Positions 7,627 through 16,923 of a DNA stretch of 64,000 bases are shown here, piece by piece. A program made the position numbers and the translations under genes. A model generated the notes under the pieces. The model was not told the DNA's origin. It ran no database searches and saw only the letters and a program-made list of their open reading frames with translations. Location of the stretch: NCBI RefSeq assembly GCF_900258515.1, contig NZ_LT984884.1:3221367-3285366 (forward strand), given 5' to 3'. How positions within the stretch are numbered: position 1 is the stretch's first letter; the number at the start of each line of letters is the position of its first letter. This stretch comes from Lentibacillus sp. Marseille-P4043 (GTDB lineage Bacteria; Bacillota; Bacilli; Bacillales; Amphibacillaceae).

Positions 7627-8736
7627 ATGAATATTGACTTTAAAAGTAGGCTAAAAACATTGCAAAATAATTTAATTAAGAGCAACATTGATGTAGCAAT
7701 GATTACATCACCAGCAAATGTATTCTATTATACTGGGTTCAATTCCGACCCACATGAAAGATTCATGGCTCTAATTTTGGATTGTCGTAATCAAGAATTC
7801 ACCTTGTTTGTTCCTGCATTAGATAAGGAAATTGCCGATAGTGAATCTATTGTTAAGAACATCATTCCAATTTCTGACGAAGAAAATCCTTACGATAAAC
7901 TTAAGGATGAACTTGGAGATAAAATAAACCATTTCGGGCTGGAAATGAAATTTGTAAGCATGATTCAGCATCAACATTTGATAACTGCCTTTCCCGAAGC
8001 TACTTATAAAGACATCCAACCATTTATCAATGCACAACGTCTAAAAAAATCCAAAGACGAGCTGGTATATGTACAAAAAGCAGTTGATATCATTGAAAAT
8101 GTTCTGGCTGAAGGGATTAAAAAAGTAAAAATAGGTATGACCGAATTGGATTTAACAGCTGAATTGGAATATCTAATGAAAAAATTTGGTGCAGAAGGTC
8201 CATCATTTTCAACCATCGTATTATCTGGAGAAAAGGCCGCCTTGCCACATGGAACTCCTGGAAACCGCTCTTTCCAAAAAGGTGATTTTTTACTAATTGA
8301 TATGGGTGTACAAATAAGTGATGGTTACTGTTCAGATATAACAAGGACCTTTATTATCGGTGAAGCAACGGATAAGCAAAAAGAAATATATGAAATAGTA
8401 CTTAAGTCCAACCAAGCAGGCATCAATGCTGTCAAGGAAGGAGTACCACTTAAAACGTTTGACATTGAAGCAAGAAATGTCATCAAGGAAAGCGGTTATG
8501 GTGATTATTTTAATAACCGTGTAGGACATGGTCTCGGTATCGAAGTACACGAGGAGCCATCTGTTCACGAAAACAACAATCAAACTGCTGAAAAAGGATT
8601 ACTGTTTACAATTGAACCCGGGATTTACATACCCGACTTTGGCGGAGTTCGAATAGAGGATGAAATTTATATAAATGAAAATGGAGAAAGAGAAGTGCTG
8701 ACTTCCTTTCCAAAAGACTTGCAAATATTAAAATAA
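7627..8736 (+). CDS. M24 family Xaa-Pro dipeptidase/aminopeptidase
   Basis: The protein has about 369 residues from the ATG at 7627, nine bases after TGGAGG; the longer frame from 7576 has no ribosome site. It has a creatinase-like N-terminal domain (MITSPANVFYYTGFNSDPHE) and a C-terminal pita-bread metallopeptidase domain. The metal ligands appear in order: two Asp in LLIDMGV and GYCSDITRTF, His in GHGLGIEVHEEP, Glu in FTIEPGIY, and Glu in GVRIEDEIYI. It should cleave X-Pro bonds in the cytosol and so release proline or hydroxyproline from peptides, which fits the neighbouring racemase and dehydrogenase genes. It ends before a strong terminator. Dipeptidase versus aminopeptidase cannot be told from sequence. 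Confidence 0.9.
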   Translation: MNIDFKSRLKTLQNNLIKSNIDVAMITSPANVFYYTGFNSDPHERFMALILDCRNQEFTLFVPALDKEIADSESIVKNIIPISDEENPYDKLKDELGDKINHFGLEMKFVSMIQHQHLITAFPEATYKDIQPFINAQRLKKSKDELVYVQKAVDIIENVLAEGIKKVKIGMTELDLTAELEYLMKKFGAEGPSFSTIVLSGEKAALPHGTPGNRSFQKGDFLLIDMGVQISDGYCSDITRTFIIGEATDKQKEIYEIVLKSNQAGINAVKEGVPLKTFDIEARNVIKESGYGDYFNNRVGHGLGIEVHEEPSVHENNNQTAEKGLLFTIEPGIYIPDFGGVRIEDEIYINENGEREVLTSFPKDLQILK

Positions 8737-8847
8737 GATGTTCAATTAGCTATTTATCTCATTATCGGAAAACTTTTAATAAGTAAGCAGAATACAATAA
8801 TTATAGCTGTAGTCAGAAAGCATGGTTTTTGGACTTCCTTTAAATAC

Positions 8848-8880
8848 TAAAATCACCGCCCAAACAAGGCGGTGATTTTA
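8848..8880. terminator. Bidirectional rho-independent terminator
   Basis: TAAAATCACCGCC and GGCGGTGATTTTA form a perfect 13-bp stem with a seven-base loop, lying between the X-Pro peptidase gene and the convergent EAL fragment. The A- and T-rich flanks suit termination in both directions. Confidence 0.88.
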
Positions 8881-8895
8881 AACTGTCAATAATAT

Positions 8896-9254
8896 CTAAA
8901 CCATCTCCAACAATCCCGTCAACTCTCCCGGTGGTAATGGCTTACTAAAATAAAATCCTTGCATTTCATCACATTTTTCATTCTCTAAAAATGTAAGCTG
9001 ATCAACAGTTTCGACCCCTTCAGCTATTACTTTCATATTTAAAGAGTGGGACATGCGGATAATCGATTTGACAATAGCTTGATTTTGCTTCTGGTCTTCA
9101 TCCATAAACATTTTATCAATTTTCAGCTTTGTAATCGGGAAAATACTTAAATACTTAAGTGATGAATACCCTGTTCCAAAATCATCAATCGAAACCAGGA
9201 CTCCTAATTTTCGTAATCGGCTCATCATCTCTAAAATATATTCTTCGTTTGATG
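8896..9254 (-). pseudogene. 3' fragment of the PAS-GGDEF-EAL gene, cut off by the IS3-family insertion
   Basis: This fragment encodes the C-terminal part of an EAL phosphodiesterase domain: SIDDFGTGYSSL with the metal-binding Asp pair, the lysine in KLKIDK, the glutamate in IAEGVET, and QGFYFSKPLP. It begins at the insertion point and lacks its own start and ribosome site. Joining it to the 5' fragment (10776-12375) after removing 9255-10775 and one copy of the three-base duplication gives an unbroken reading A-M-S-S-N-E-E-Y. All catalytic residues would then be present. It is probably not translated alone. Confidence 0.88.
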
Positions 9255-9573
9255 TAATGTGCCCACTTGTCAAGACACAAAAATCGATTTTTTAAGATAA
9301 AGTCTCCTTCCTAAAAGTCTAATCTCCCCGACGCTTTAACGGCCACTTTTTTTCCAAGTCTTAAGGTTTGCTGAAGCCCACCACCCTTGACCTTGTTTAT
9401 GCCATGGTAGTTCTCTTGTGGCGGATGGGAAAAATTCAGCCTTTACGGCTCCTACCCGCACAGCCAGCGTACCATGGCCAATCACTTCCTAAGTTCCGCT
9501 GGCGGGGCCCCGACCCCTTCCAGCGATCACTAAGGGGTGGCACGGCGGTCAAGGGCAAGCAGCTTCGCTGTGG

Positions 9574-10452
9574 TTAATCGCTCCTTCCATAATGTATATT
9601 GGCCGGTGTTTTTTCTCCTAAAGCTTGATGTGGCCTACTCCAGTTGTAATGATGCATGTAGAGCTTCGTCATTTGTTTTAATTCCAACACCGTCTCCGGG
9701 TATAGTAAGTAAAGCCTTTCCCATTTGTAACTTCGGAAAAAACGCTCCGTTCTGGCATTGTCTTTTGCGCGTCCTCTACCATCCATGCTGATTTTTATGG
9801 ATTCATAGCTTTTGATGCAATTGATATAATCTTTGGATGTGAATTGACTTCCTTGATCACTGTTGATGATCTCGGGCATTCCATGTGCCTGAATAGCCTT
9901 CTCTACTGTACGAACAATAAAATCGGTCTGCATTGTGTTGCTTAAAGACCACCCCACGATAAATCTTGAATACCAGTCTATAATAATCACAAGGTACATA
10001 AAGCCTGCTGGAGTGCCACAATACGTAATATCAATACCCCAAACCTGATTTCGGTGGGTAATGCTTGTACCCCGAAGCAGGTAAGGGTACGTTCGTGCCT
10101 GCAAATCCCGCTTGCTCAGATTCGGTCCGGGATAGAACGCGGTTATACCCATTTCTCGCATATAACGACGTGTCCGCTTGATTCCTATATTGGTAAAGCC
10201 TAGTTTTCTTAACTCATTTCGGATTCTTCGGCAGCCATATGCAGGTTCATTAAGGTGTATTCGATCAATGGCATTTTTGATGTTGATTTCCTCTTGACTT
10301 GGCTGGTGCACCTTGATTTCATAGTAAGCACTTGCCCTAGACAAGTTTAATAGTTTACACTGGTGCTTAACTGTTAACTCCTTACTATCAAAGTCTATTA
10401 GTGCTCTTTTCTCCTCCAATCTGAGACCTGTTGTTGTTTTTTTTTCAGCCAA
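9574..10452 (-). CDS. IS3-family transposase OrfB (DDE integrase domain)
   Basis: This is the 292-residue second reading frame. It has an HTH_21-like segment (PAYGCRRIRNELRKLG) and an rve/DDE catalytic core: first Asp in VWGIDITY, second Asp in INSDQGSQFTS, and Glu in NARTERFFRSYK. It overlaps orfA by 55 bases. The overlap contains a run of nine A on the coding strand (10437-10445), the usual place for programmed -1 frameshifting that makes the OrfAB transposase in this family. The nominal TTG start lies just before that run and may not be used. The catalytic triad is complete, so the element could be active. Confidence 0.92.
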   Translation of the reverse strand: MAEKKTTTGLRLEEKRALIDFDSKELTVKHQCKLLNLSRASAYYEIKVHQPSQEEINIKNAIDRIHLNEPAYGCRRIRNELRKLGFTNIGIKRTRRYMREMGITAFYPGPNLSKRDLQARTYPYLLRGTSITHRNQVWGIDITYCGTPAGFMYLVIIIDWYSRFIVGWSLSNTMQTDFIVRTVEKAIQAHGMPEIINSDQGSQFTSKDYINCIKSYESIKISMDGRGRAKDNARTERFFRSYKWERLYLLYPETVLELKQMTKLYMHHYNWSRPHQALGEKTPANIHYGRSD

Positions 10453-10718
10453 TTCATGTCCACGGTCAACTGTCCAATTTGATTAATTAACTCCTCCTTT
10501 TCCGCCTCGTGCTCCTGCTTAAGTTTTTCTAATTCCGTGGATTTTTTGTCAAAGACAGCAGGCATGTTATTCAGAAACTCCGTCTTCCACCTGCTAATAA
10601 GTTGTGGGCTTACTTCATATTTTTGAGCGATTTCATTAAGAGTACTTTCTTCTCTCAATATTTCTAAAACAACCTTTGCTTTTTCCGCTGAACTATATCT
10701 TCTTCGTTTTTTACTCAT
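10398..10718 (-). CDS. IS3-family transposase OrfA (helix-turn-helix)
   Basis: The 106-residue protein starts MSKKRRRYSSAEKAKVVLEI and contains the HTH of the transposase_8 family (LNEIAQKYEVSPQLISRWK) followed by a leucine-zipper-like coiled coil (LEKLKQEHEAEKEELINQI). It binds the IS ends and is the upstream partner for frameshift fusion with OrfB. No strong ribosome site precedes the ATG at 10718, as is common for weakly expressed transposases. It ends inside orfB after the A-rich slippery run. Confidence 0.9.
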   Translation of the reverse strand: MSKKRRRYSSAEKAKVVLEILREESTLNEIAQKYEVSPQLISRWKTEFLNNMPAVFDKKSTELEKLKQEHEAEKEELINQIGQLTVDMNWLKKKQQQVSDWRRKEH

Positions 10719-10775
10719 AGCACTAGTATTATCTTATTTTTTCATTTTTAGTGTCTAAACCCACGGATACATTAT

Positions 10776-12375
10776 ATGACATTGCCATGCTCTCGGTTAT
10801 CTCTAGTTCTAAATAATTCGGATTTAACCCTGTTCTTTCTAGCGTTTCTTCTATTTTATCGAAAAGCATTTTTTGATTAAATTGTTTGGCAGATAAATTC
10901 ACACTGACGATTACAGGTTCATACCCCTCATCTTGCCATGCCCTATTCTGCCTGCATGCCTCTTCTAATACCCAATCACCAATTTCGATAATTAAACCCG
11001 TACTTTCTGCAAGCGTAATAAATTCATCTGGTGGAATATACCCTCTCTCCGGGTGTTTCCAGCGTAATAACGCCTCGAAACCAACTATCTTGTCATTGGA
11101 AAGGTTTTTCTGCGGCTGATAATGCAATTCAAATTGTTCCTCTTTTAATGCTTTCCGTAATTCATTTTCCATTGTAAGCATTGTTTTAAAATCTTCTGAA
11201 ATAGATGCATCGAATAACTTATAATTGTTTCGATGTCTCTCTTTGATGACATACATAGCTGAGTCTGCGTGTTTAATTAAGTCATTCGGTGTTGTACCGT
11301 TTTCAGGAAAAATACTAATACCGATACTTATCGAGGCAAATATTTCATAATCATCTATTTTTACAGGGTTTTCAAATTCCATAATTAAACTTTCGGCAAG
11401 TTTGGTAGCAGCATGTTTATCCTTCACATGTCGCTGTAAGATTAAAAATTCATCCCCACTCATTCTTGCAATAAATGTATCTGTTTGTAAAAAGGCTTTA
11501 AAGCGTTCACCACATGCCTTTAATAGCTTATCTCCAAAGGCATATCCTAGTGTATCATTGATTTCCTTAAAATAATTTAAATCAATAAAATAAACAGCAA
11601 TCAATTCGTTTTCTCGTTTTGCTTGCTCAATTGCTTCGTTTAACACCTTGTTAAAAAAATTACGATTTGGTAAATCAGTCAATTCATCGTAATAAGCCAT
11701 ATATTCGATCCGTTTTTCATTTTCAATTCGATCTGAAATATCCTTTACAATTGCGACACGAATAATATTTCCCTGATTATTGTATGGATGTCCCATCATT
11801 TCAATATAAAAGGGAGACCCATCTTTCCTAGTAGCTGTTAATTCATATGGCTTTTCAGGATTATGATGAATTATTTGGGTTAATTTATATGTACTCTTGC
11901 TGTCAAGCAACTGTGAAATATGTAATTTCTTTATTTCTTCTGGCGTATAGCCAAACATGTTGGCGAATGTTTCGTCACAGTCGATAATTTTTTCATCATC
12001 ATACATTAACATTCCTTCTGCACTCGCATAAATGAGGTTATTAATATATTTTTTTACTTCTTCCGTTTTGTCTTGTAAGGAGAGATGACTTAGTATTAGG
12101 CAATATATCGTCTTTTCGACCCGGATCGATTTAACTTCTATTAACTTGCCGCTGTTGTTTTTCTGCTCCATTAATAAATGCGATTCATCTTTTCCCTCTA
12201 ACAGTGCAAAATCTAAGTATTCCAGAATATGTGGGTGAGGACGTTTTTCAATGTTTAATAATGAATTGGCAGCCTCATTTCCATCCAAAATTTCACCATT
12301 CTCGTGTACCAGTAAAATTGCCTCTTTCAAATGTGATAACACTTGGTGATGTATAGGTTTTGCAAATTTAGCCAT
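10776..12375 (-). pseudogene. 5' part of a PAS-PAS-GGDEF-EAL cyclic-di-GMP protein, truncated by the IS
   Basis: Starting at the ATG at 12375 (six bases after GAAGGAGG), the product has an N-terminal PAS-like region, a second PAS (NMFGYTPEEI, then IVKDISDR), a GGDEF domain with signature RMSGDEF (about residue 302; Ser replaces the first Gly) and the start of an EAL domain (GFEALLRWKHPERGY, VNLSAKQF, LEITES). The IS then diverts the frame, which ends a few residues inside the element near 10729. The start lies 22 bases after the ktrB stop, so both were one operon. Intact, the protein would be about 650 residues. The truncated form keeps GGDEF but cannot hydrolyse c-di-GMP. Confidence 0.88.
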
Positions 12376-12397
12376 GGTTTCCTCCTTCAATGTTCCC

Positions 12398-13762
12398 TTA
12401 CCCAATAATAATCTTTTCTTTCGGGTAATGGTATTTTCCGGTGTTCTTACTTTTCTTGAACATTAATAAAAACGTTATGATCCCGACCCTTCCGATAAAC
12501 ATAAGGATCATTAAAATCACTTTACTAAATGCGGTTAAATCACCCGTTATACCAAGTGAAAGACCAACCGTTCCAAATGCTGAAGTTACTTCAAACAAAA
12601 GCTGCGATAAAGAATACGGCTCTACAATAGACATAACGACAACCGAGCTATAAACAAAGAAAATTGCCATTAACATTACAGTGACGGCCTTTAACAAATC
12701 TTCATCATGAATCTCGCGTTTAAACAAACGGATACTATTTCCACCCCTAGCAAATGTAATAATAAAAATAATTACTAATGCAAAGGTGGTTGTTCGTATT
12801 CCTCCACCAGCACTACTAGGTGACGCCCCAATAAACATTAGCAACGACATAAAAAGATGATTTTGTTCGGTTAACTGACTTACATCCATCGTAGCTAAGC
12901 CACCACTTCTGGTTGTTACAGATTGAAACAAGGAATAAAACAATATTTCATGCCATGACTTACCACTGAAAAAATGATTAGCATCTAATAGGAAAATGAA
13001 AGTCGTCCCAACAATAATTAATGCAAAAAAAGTCAATGTCGTAACTTTCGTAAATAATGAAAATCGGAACTGGATTTGGTGATCCGACTTGGAAAACAAA
13101 TATTCTTTCACTTCTACTAATACTGGATAGCCAATTGCTCCAAAAATAATTAGCAGAATATTAATGAATTGAACAAAATAATCATCTTTAAATGTAATTA
13201 ACGAATCTCCAGTTATATCAAACCCACCATTTGTCGTTGCACTAATCGAGCCGAAGAACCCGTTTAAATATGCTTCGCCAGCTGTTGGGAAGTATTGTAG
13301 AAAATAAGTTCCTAAAATGATAAACCCAATAAATTCGATGGTTAGAATAACAAGAAGAATTTGCTTTATTAGGCGGACCATTCCTTCAAATGTCGTTTGA
13401 TTTTGGTCAGTCATAATAAGCCGACGTTCTTTTAGGCCAATTTTCTTGCCTAGTAAAATCCAGATAAATGTACCAATCGCCATCACACCGACTCCGCCCA
13501 ATTGCAGAATTAAGGCTAGTACAATAATTCCAGTCGTATTGAATGTATCTGCAATACTAATCGTACTAAGACCTGTAACACTCATTGCACTAACTGCTGT
13601 AAAGAATAAATCTATTAACGGGACATCGACACCATGCCTATGGGTCACTGGTAGCGCTAATAAAGCAGTTGAAACGATTACTGCAATAAAATAAAATATT
13701 AAAATGAGTTGAACTGGTGATAATTTATTTATGATGCGGATCAATGGATGCTGTGAAAACAT
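12398..13762 (-). CDS. ktrB: TrkH/KtrB-type potassium (or sodium-coupled potassium) uptake channel subunit
   Basis: The 454-residue integral membrane protein has the four-fold MPM repeat of the SKT superfamily. Filter segments are visible as SVTGLST, ATTNGGFD, TTRSGGLATMD and FGTVGLSLG, each with the selectivity glycine. Length and pattern fit KtrB/KtrD rather than the longer TrkH. It would import K+ with a cytoplasmic KtrA/KtrC ring, whose gene is not in the window. The ATG at 13762 follows AGGGAG at about ten bases. It heads an operon with the interrupted GGDEF-EAL gene, an arrangement that could once have coupled K+ uptake to c-di-GMP. KtrB and KtrD cannot be separated with certainty. Confidence 0.88.
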   Translation of the reverse strand: MFSQHPLIRIINKLSPVQLILIFYFIAVIVSTALLALPVTHRHGVDVPLIDLFFTAVSAMSVTGLSTISIADTFNTTGIIVLALILQLGGVGVMAIGTFIWILLGKKIGLKERRLIMTDQNQTTFEGMVRLIKQILLVILTIEFIGFIILGTYFLQYFPTAGEAYLNGFFGSISATTNGGFDITGDSLITFKDDYFVQFINILLIIFGAIGYPVLVEVKEYLFSKSDHQIQFRFSLFTKVTTLTFFALIIVGTTFIFLLDANHFFSGKSWHEILFYSLFQSVTTRSGGLATMDVSQLTEQNHLFMSLLMFIGASPSSAGGGIRTTTFALVIIFIITFARGGNSIRLFKREIHDEDLLKAVTVMLMAIFFVYSSVVVMSIVEPYSLSQLLFEVTSAFGTVGLSLGITGDLTAFSKVILMILMFIGRVGIITFLLMFKKSKNTGKYHYPKEKIIIG

Positions 13763-13928
13763 TATGCAGTTACTCCCTAATACATATCTATTATTATATC
13801 GGTATTTTTTCCAAAAACTTAACCTTATTATAGCAGGCGAAATTGTTAAATGCTTGTGTTTTCGACAATTTTTCTCTTACTTTTGTTAAAAATATCATTA
13901 TATGAGGTAGAAAACAATCGTCCAATAC

Positions 13929-13966
13929 AAAAAAAGGGCAGCATATATAATACCGTACCCTTTTTC
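13929..13966 (-). terminator. Rho-independent terminator of the ywpF-like gene
   Basis: AAAAAGGG and CCCTTTTT close a hairpin directly after the stop of the leftward gene at 13965, with a run of seven T on the minus strand. Confidence 0.65.
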
Positions 13967-14375
13967 AAATTAATTCTTTAAACTTTTTAATTAATGACTC
14001 TCCTTGATAACCTTCTTCGACCAATTTTTGTAGCATATCTTTGATAATTCCTTTTTGTCGATCAACAATAATCCCTTTAAATAGTACATTTGCGTGGGTA
14101 CCAATCTCATTAATACTAAAGATCGATGTAATAAATGTTGCCGGGCTATTGCTCTCTTTTGTTATTTTAACCTGTACCATTATCTGGTCTTTCTTATCCT
14201 TTAATTCTTTGAAAAATGATAGGTAATCATGATTTAAATATGCTTCTAACACCCATTGATTCTCATCATCTTCCCGATTAATAATTAATCCATCTCTTAA
14301 AGGAATATCATGCTGGATAATATCGTCATCAACAGATTCAAGAATTTCCAACTTTTTTAATTTGAAGGTTTTCAT
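13965..14375 (-). CDS. YwpF-like protein (small cytoplasmic protein of unknown function)
   Basis: The 136-residue protein (MKTFKLKKLEILES..., then GLIINREDDENQWVLEAYL) resembles B. subtilis YwpF in length and opening pattern; that match is from memory of the family. It has no signal peptide, membrane segment or recognisable catalytic motif, and its even charge distribution suggests a soluble alpha/beta protein. The start ATG follows AAGGTGG. It is the last gene leftward of moaA with a 29-base gap, so it may be read from the moeA-moaA transcript, but it has its own terminator. No function can be assigned. Confidence 0.7.
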   Translation of the reverse strand: MKTFKLKKLEILESVDDDIIQHDIPLRDGLIINREDDENQWVLEAYLNHDYLSFFKELKDKKDQIMVQVKITKESNSPATFITSIFSINEIGTHANVLFKGIIVDRQKGIIKDMLQKLVEEGYQGESLIKKFKELI

Positions 14376-14404
14376 TCGCTCACCACCTTAATGATCCAGC
14401 CTCA

Positions 14405-15427
14405 TTAACCACCAATATATGACATTTCAATTTTTTTCCGGTTTGCATGCTTATTTTCGGCGCGTTCATCTGAATAACGATCTTTTCTCCGCTGCCATAA
14501 TGAGGTTAAATTTTGTTCGAGTTGTTCTTCTGTTAGCCCTTCCCGCAGCTTTCCACGGATATCATAACCACCCGATGCAAATAGGCATGTATATAGTTTA
14601 CCATCAGCGGAAAGGCGAATTCTTGTACAGCTACTGCAGAATGAATCGGTTACAGATGCAATTACACCTATTTCTCCACCGCCATCTTTATAACGAAATC
14701 TAGAGGCAACTTCACCATAGTAATTTTCTTCTGCAGGTTCAATTGGCATTTCCTCATTAATTTGTTCAATGATCTGCTTCTTTGAGATCACATTATTTAA
14801 ATCCCAGCCATTATGATTTCCGACATCCATAAATTCAATATAGCGCAGTATAATATCCTTTCCTTTAAAATAACGGGCCATCGGTAAAATTTGATTATCA
14901 TTCATACCTTTTTTTACGACCATATTAATTTTAACTTGTAATCCAGCTTTTTGAGCCGCTTCAATACCTCTTATAACAGGAAGCGTCTTTACACCCTTCC
15001 CATTAATTTTCGTAAATACATCATCATCAATTGCATCCAAGCTGATATTTACTCGTTTTAATCCGGCTTCTTTTAATTTAACCGCTCGTTTCGGCAAAAG
15101 AATCCCATTTGTTGTTAGCGCAATATCCTTAATACCTGGTATCGTTGCCAATCTCGCAATTAATTGATCAAGATTTTTACGGAGTAAAGGTTCTCCCCCG
15201 GTAATCCGGATTTTTTCCACTCCTAGTTTAGCAAAAGCTTCTGCCAAACGAATGATTTCATCAAAACTTAATAATTCACTTTCAGGCAAAAAAGCGTAAT
15301 CATCGCCAAAAATCTCTTTAGGCATACAATACGTACACCGGAAATTACATTTATCTATAACAGAAATTCGCAAATCTTTAAGTAATCTGCCAAAGTGGTC
15401 TGTAATTGGAGCACTATTTTCCGTCAT
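14405..15427 (-). CDS. moaA: GTP 3',8-cyclase MoaA (molybdenum cofactor biosynthesis)
   Basis: This radical SAM enzyme rearranges GTP to (8S)-3',8-cyclo-7,8-dihydroguanosine 5'-triphosphate, the first step of molybdopterin synthesis. The N-terminal SAM cluster motif [10 protein letters not shown] and the C-terminal second [4Fe-4S] cluster ([10 protein letters not shown]...YTCLF) are present, and the protein ends in the characteristic GG. Length (340) is normal. I chose the ATG at 15427, eight bases after AAGGAG, over the overlapping GTG at 15436. It follows moeA by 15 bases, so the two form an operon; other Moco genes must be elsewhere. Confidence 0.95.
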   Translation of the reverse strand: MTENSAPITDHFGRLLKDLRISVIDKCNFRCTYCMPKEIFGDDYAFLPESELLSFDEIIRLAEAFAKLGVEKIRITGGEPLLRKNLDQLIARLATIPGIKDIALTTNGILLPKRAVKLKEAGLKRVNISLDAIDDDVFTKINGKGVKTLPVIRGIEAAQKAGLQVKINMVVKKGMNDNQILPMARYFKGKDIILRYIEFMDVGNHNGWDLNNVISKKQIIEQINEEMPIEPAEENYYGEVASRFRYKDGGGEIGVIASVTDSFCSSCTRIRLSADGKLYTCLFASGGYDIRGKLREGLTEEQLEQNLTSLWQRRKDRYSDERAENKHANRKKIEMSYIGG

Positions 15428-15442
15428 TTCATTCACTCCTTA

Positions 15443-16708
15443 TTAAAATTCGGATTGACCATCTGTGTCATTCAATAATAAAACTTCAACATTTGTTCCT
15501 GCTTTATATCCCCTTGTTCCACCTGGTAAAACCATTAATGCATTCGTATTTGCTAGTGAGGTAACAACATTTGATTTATCCATACCCGCCAGCCGAACTC
15601 CAACCTGGCCATTTTCAAAGGTTATATAACTCCGAACAAACCTAGTAAATGGATTTGGTTTCGGAAAATCTTCGCACAATGTTGCCTGGATTCGTTTTAA
15701 AAATGGCTGTTCGCTAAACAAATAACGTTGGATAATCGGGCGTGTAAATAGTTCAAATCCAACATAACATGCTGATGGATTCCCGGATAAACCAAACAAC
15801 AACTGGTTCCCCCTTACCGCAACCGTCGTTACGCTTCCGGGGCGCATTGCTACTTTATTAAACAGTACCTGAGCACCTAATTTCTCATAAATTGCTGGCA
15901 TTAAATCAAAATCACCAACCGAAACGCCACCAGTCGTAATCAGCATATCTACTTTCTCTAATGCATGTGAGATGGTATTGTAGCTTTCGTCAAATTCATC
16001 GGCAAGTTTTCCAAAGTAAACCACTTCACCACCTGCTCGCTTTATTTGCGATGTTATCATATGCGCATTGGAATTACGTATTTTTCCCGGACGCAATTCC
16101 TCATCAACGTCTAATAATTCCGTGCCCGTTGCAATCACTCCTACAGTGGGTTTTTTTGCAACCTGTACCTGATTATATCCAAATGTTGCAAGTATCGCTT
16201 TAACACCAGGATTAATAACAGTTCCCTTTTCAATCAATATGTCATTATCCGCAACTTCTGAACCTTCCTCAATGATGTTTTGTCCCTGCTTCATCTTACG
16301 TTTTATGGACATGCGGTTCTTTCCATCTTTTTCAAATGTTTTACAAACTTCAAACATGGCAACACAATCAGCACCATCAGGTATTTTTGCTCCTGTCATA
16401 ATTCTAGTTGCTTGTCCTTGATGTAATGTCTTCGTTGGTACTTGTCCAGCTCCAATATGTTCAATTACTTCAAATTCTACTGGGTTATCTAATGAACCTT
16501 TTTCCGTATCAACGGAGCGAAGTGCAAACCCATCATATGGCGATTTATCAAATGGAGGTACCGGGTGTTTCGCAATAACTGACTCCGCCAATCTTCTATT
16601 ATCACAATCCTTTATTGAAACGCTTTCCACTTCTCCGCGTTGACTATATTTCATCACGTTCGCAACTGCATCGATAACTGGAATTGGCTTTCGCATTTCG
16701 ACCATCAC
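15443..16708 (-). CDS. moeA: Molybdopterin molybdotransferase MoeA
   Basis: The 421-residue protein inserts molybdate into adenylylated molybdopterin. It shows the MoeA domain order: N-terminal domains I/II with PPFDKSPYDGFALRS and IMTGAKIPDGADCVAMFE, the MPT-binding domain (GVIATGTELL, ITTGGVSVGDFD, PGSVTTVAVR, FGLSGNPSACYVGFE), and a C-terminal beta-barrel. The likely start is the GTG at 16708, eight bases after AGAAGGG; the ATG at 16705 is the alternative. It is the first gene of the moeA-moaA operon. A nested inverted repeat lies 65-115 bases upstream and may bind a regulator. Confidence 0.94.
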   Translation of the reverse strand: MMVEMRKPIPVIDAVANVMKYSQRGEVESVSIKDCDNRRLAESVIAKHPVPPFDKSPYDGFALRSVDTEKGSLDNPVEFEVIEHIGAGQVPTKTLHQGQATRIMTGAKIPDGADCVAMFEVCKTFEKDGKNRMSIKRKMKQGQNIIEEGSEVADNDILIEKGTVINPGVKAILATFGYNQVQVAKKPTVGVIATGTELLDVDEELRPGKIRNSNAHMITSQIKRAGGEVVYFGKLADEFDESYNTISHALEKVDMLITTGGVSVGDFDLMPAIYEKLGAQVLFNKVAMRPGSVTTVAVRGNQLLFGLSGNPSACYVGFELFTRPIIQRYLFSEQPFLKRIQATLCEDFPKPNPFTRFVRSYITFENGQVGVRLAGMDKSNVVTSLANTNALMVLPGGTRGYKAGTNVEVLLLNDTDGQSEF

Positions 16709-16773
16709 ATACCATACCCTTCTGCCAAAATTATCTATATGTTTAGTGTATCAAAAATAACCTCAAATTGATA

Positions 16774-16825
16774 TTTATCATACTACTTTATTATAGCGAT
16801 ATTTCTTATATCGAAGTATGATAAA
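16774..16825. promoter_or_regulatory. Nested inverted repeats between moeA and the divergent lipoprotein gene
   Basis: TTTATCATACT (16774-16784) is repeated perfectly inverted as AGTATGATAAA (16815-16825). Inside, CGATAT (16797-16802) pairs with ATATCG (16808-16813). The position between divergent genes suggests an operator or a looped RNA; no known regulator site was recognised. Confidence 0.45.
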
Positions 16826-16923
16826 CATCACACATTTAAGCTATTCTGACCAACCATTTATGACATTTAAGAGAAATAACCAATTAGTTTATTCACCAGT
16901 TCAAAAATCGCGCATCAACTTTT

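Larger units (their letters stand above)
9255..10775 (-). mobile_element. IS3-family insertion sequence, about 1.52 kb, inside a GGDEF-EAL gene
   Basis: The element holds orfA and orfB of an IS3-type transposase in leftward orientation. Its ends are imperfect inverted repeats: inward from the left TAATGTGCCC...CAAGACACAAAAAT, and inward from the right TAATGTATCC...TTAGACACTAAAAAT. The flanking plus-strand trinucleotide ATG (9252-9254 and 10776-10778) looks like the target duplication, because removing the element plus one copy restores the host frame exactly. About 300 bases (9270-9573) between orfB and the left end carry no gene and are clearly GC-richer than the surroundings. Exact tip positions are uncertain by one or two bases. 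Confidence 0.85.

Noticed and set aside
9368..9791. Rightward ORFs across the IS tail and orfB
   Set aside because: They overlap the transposase gene or a GC-rich non-coding tail and have no ribosome site or family signature.
13763..13928. c-di-AMP (ydaO-type) riboswitch upstream of ktrB
   Set aside because: None of the conserved ydaO segments could be found in this 166-base interval.
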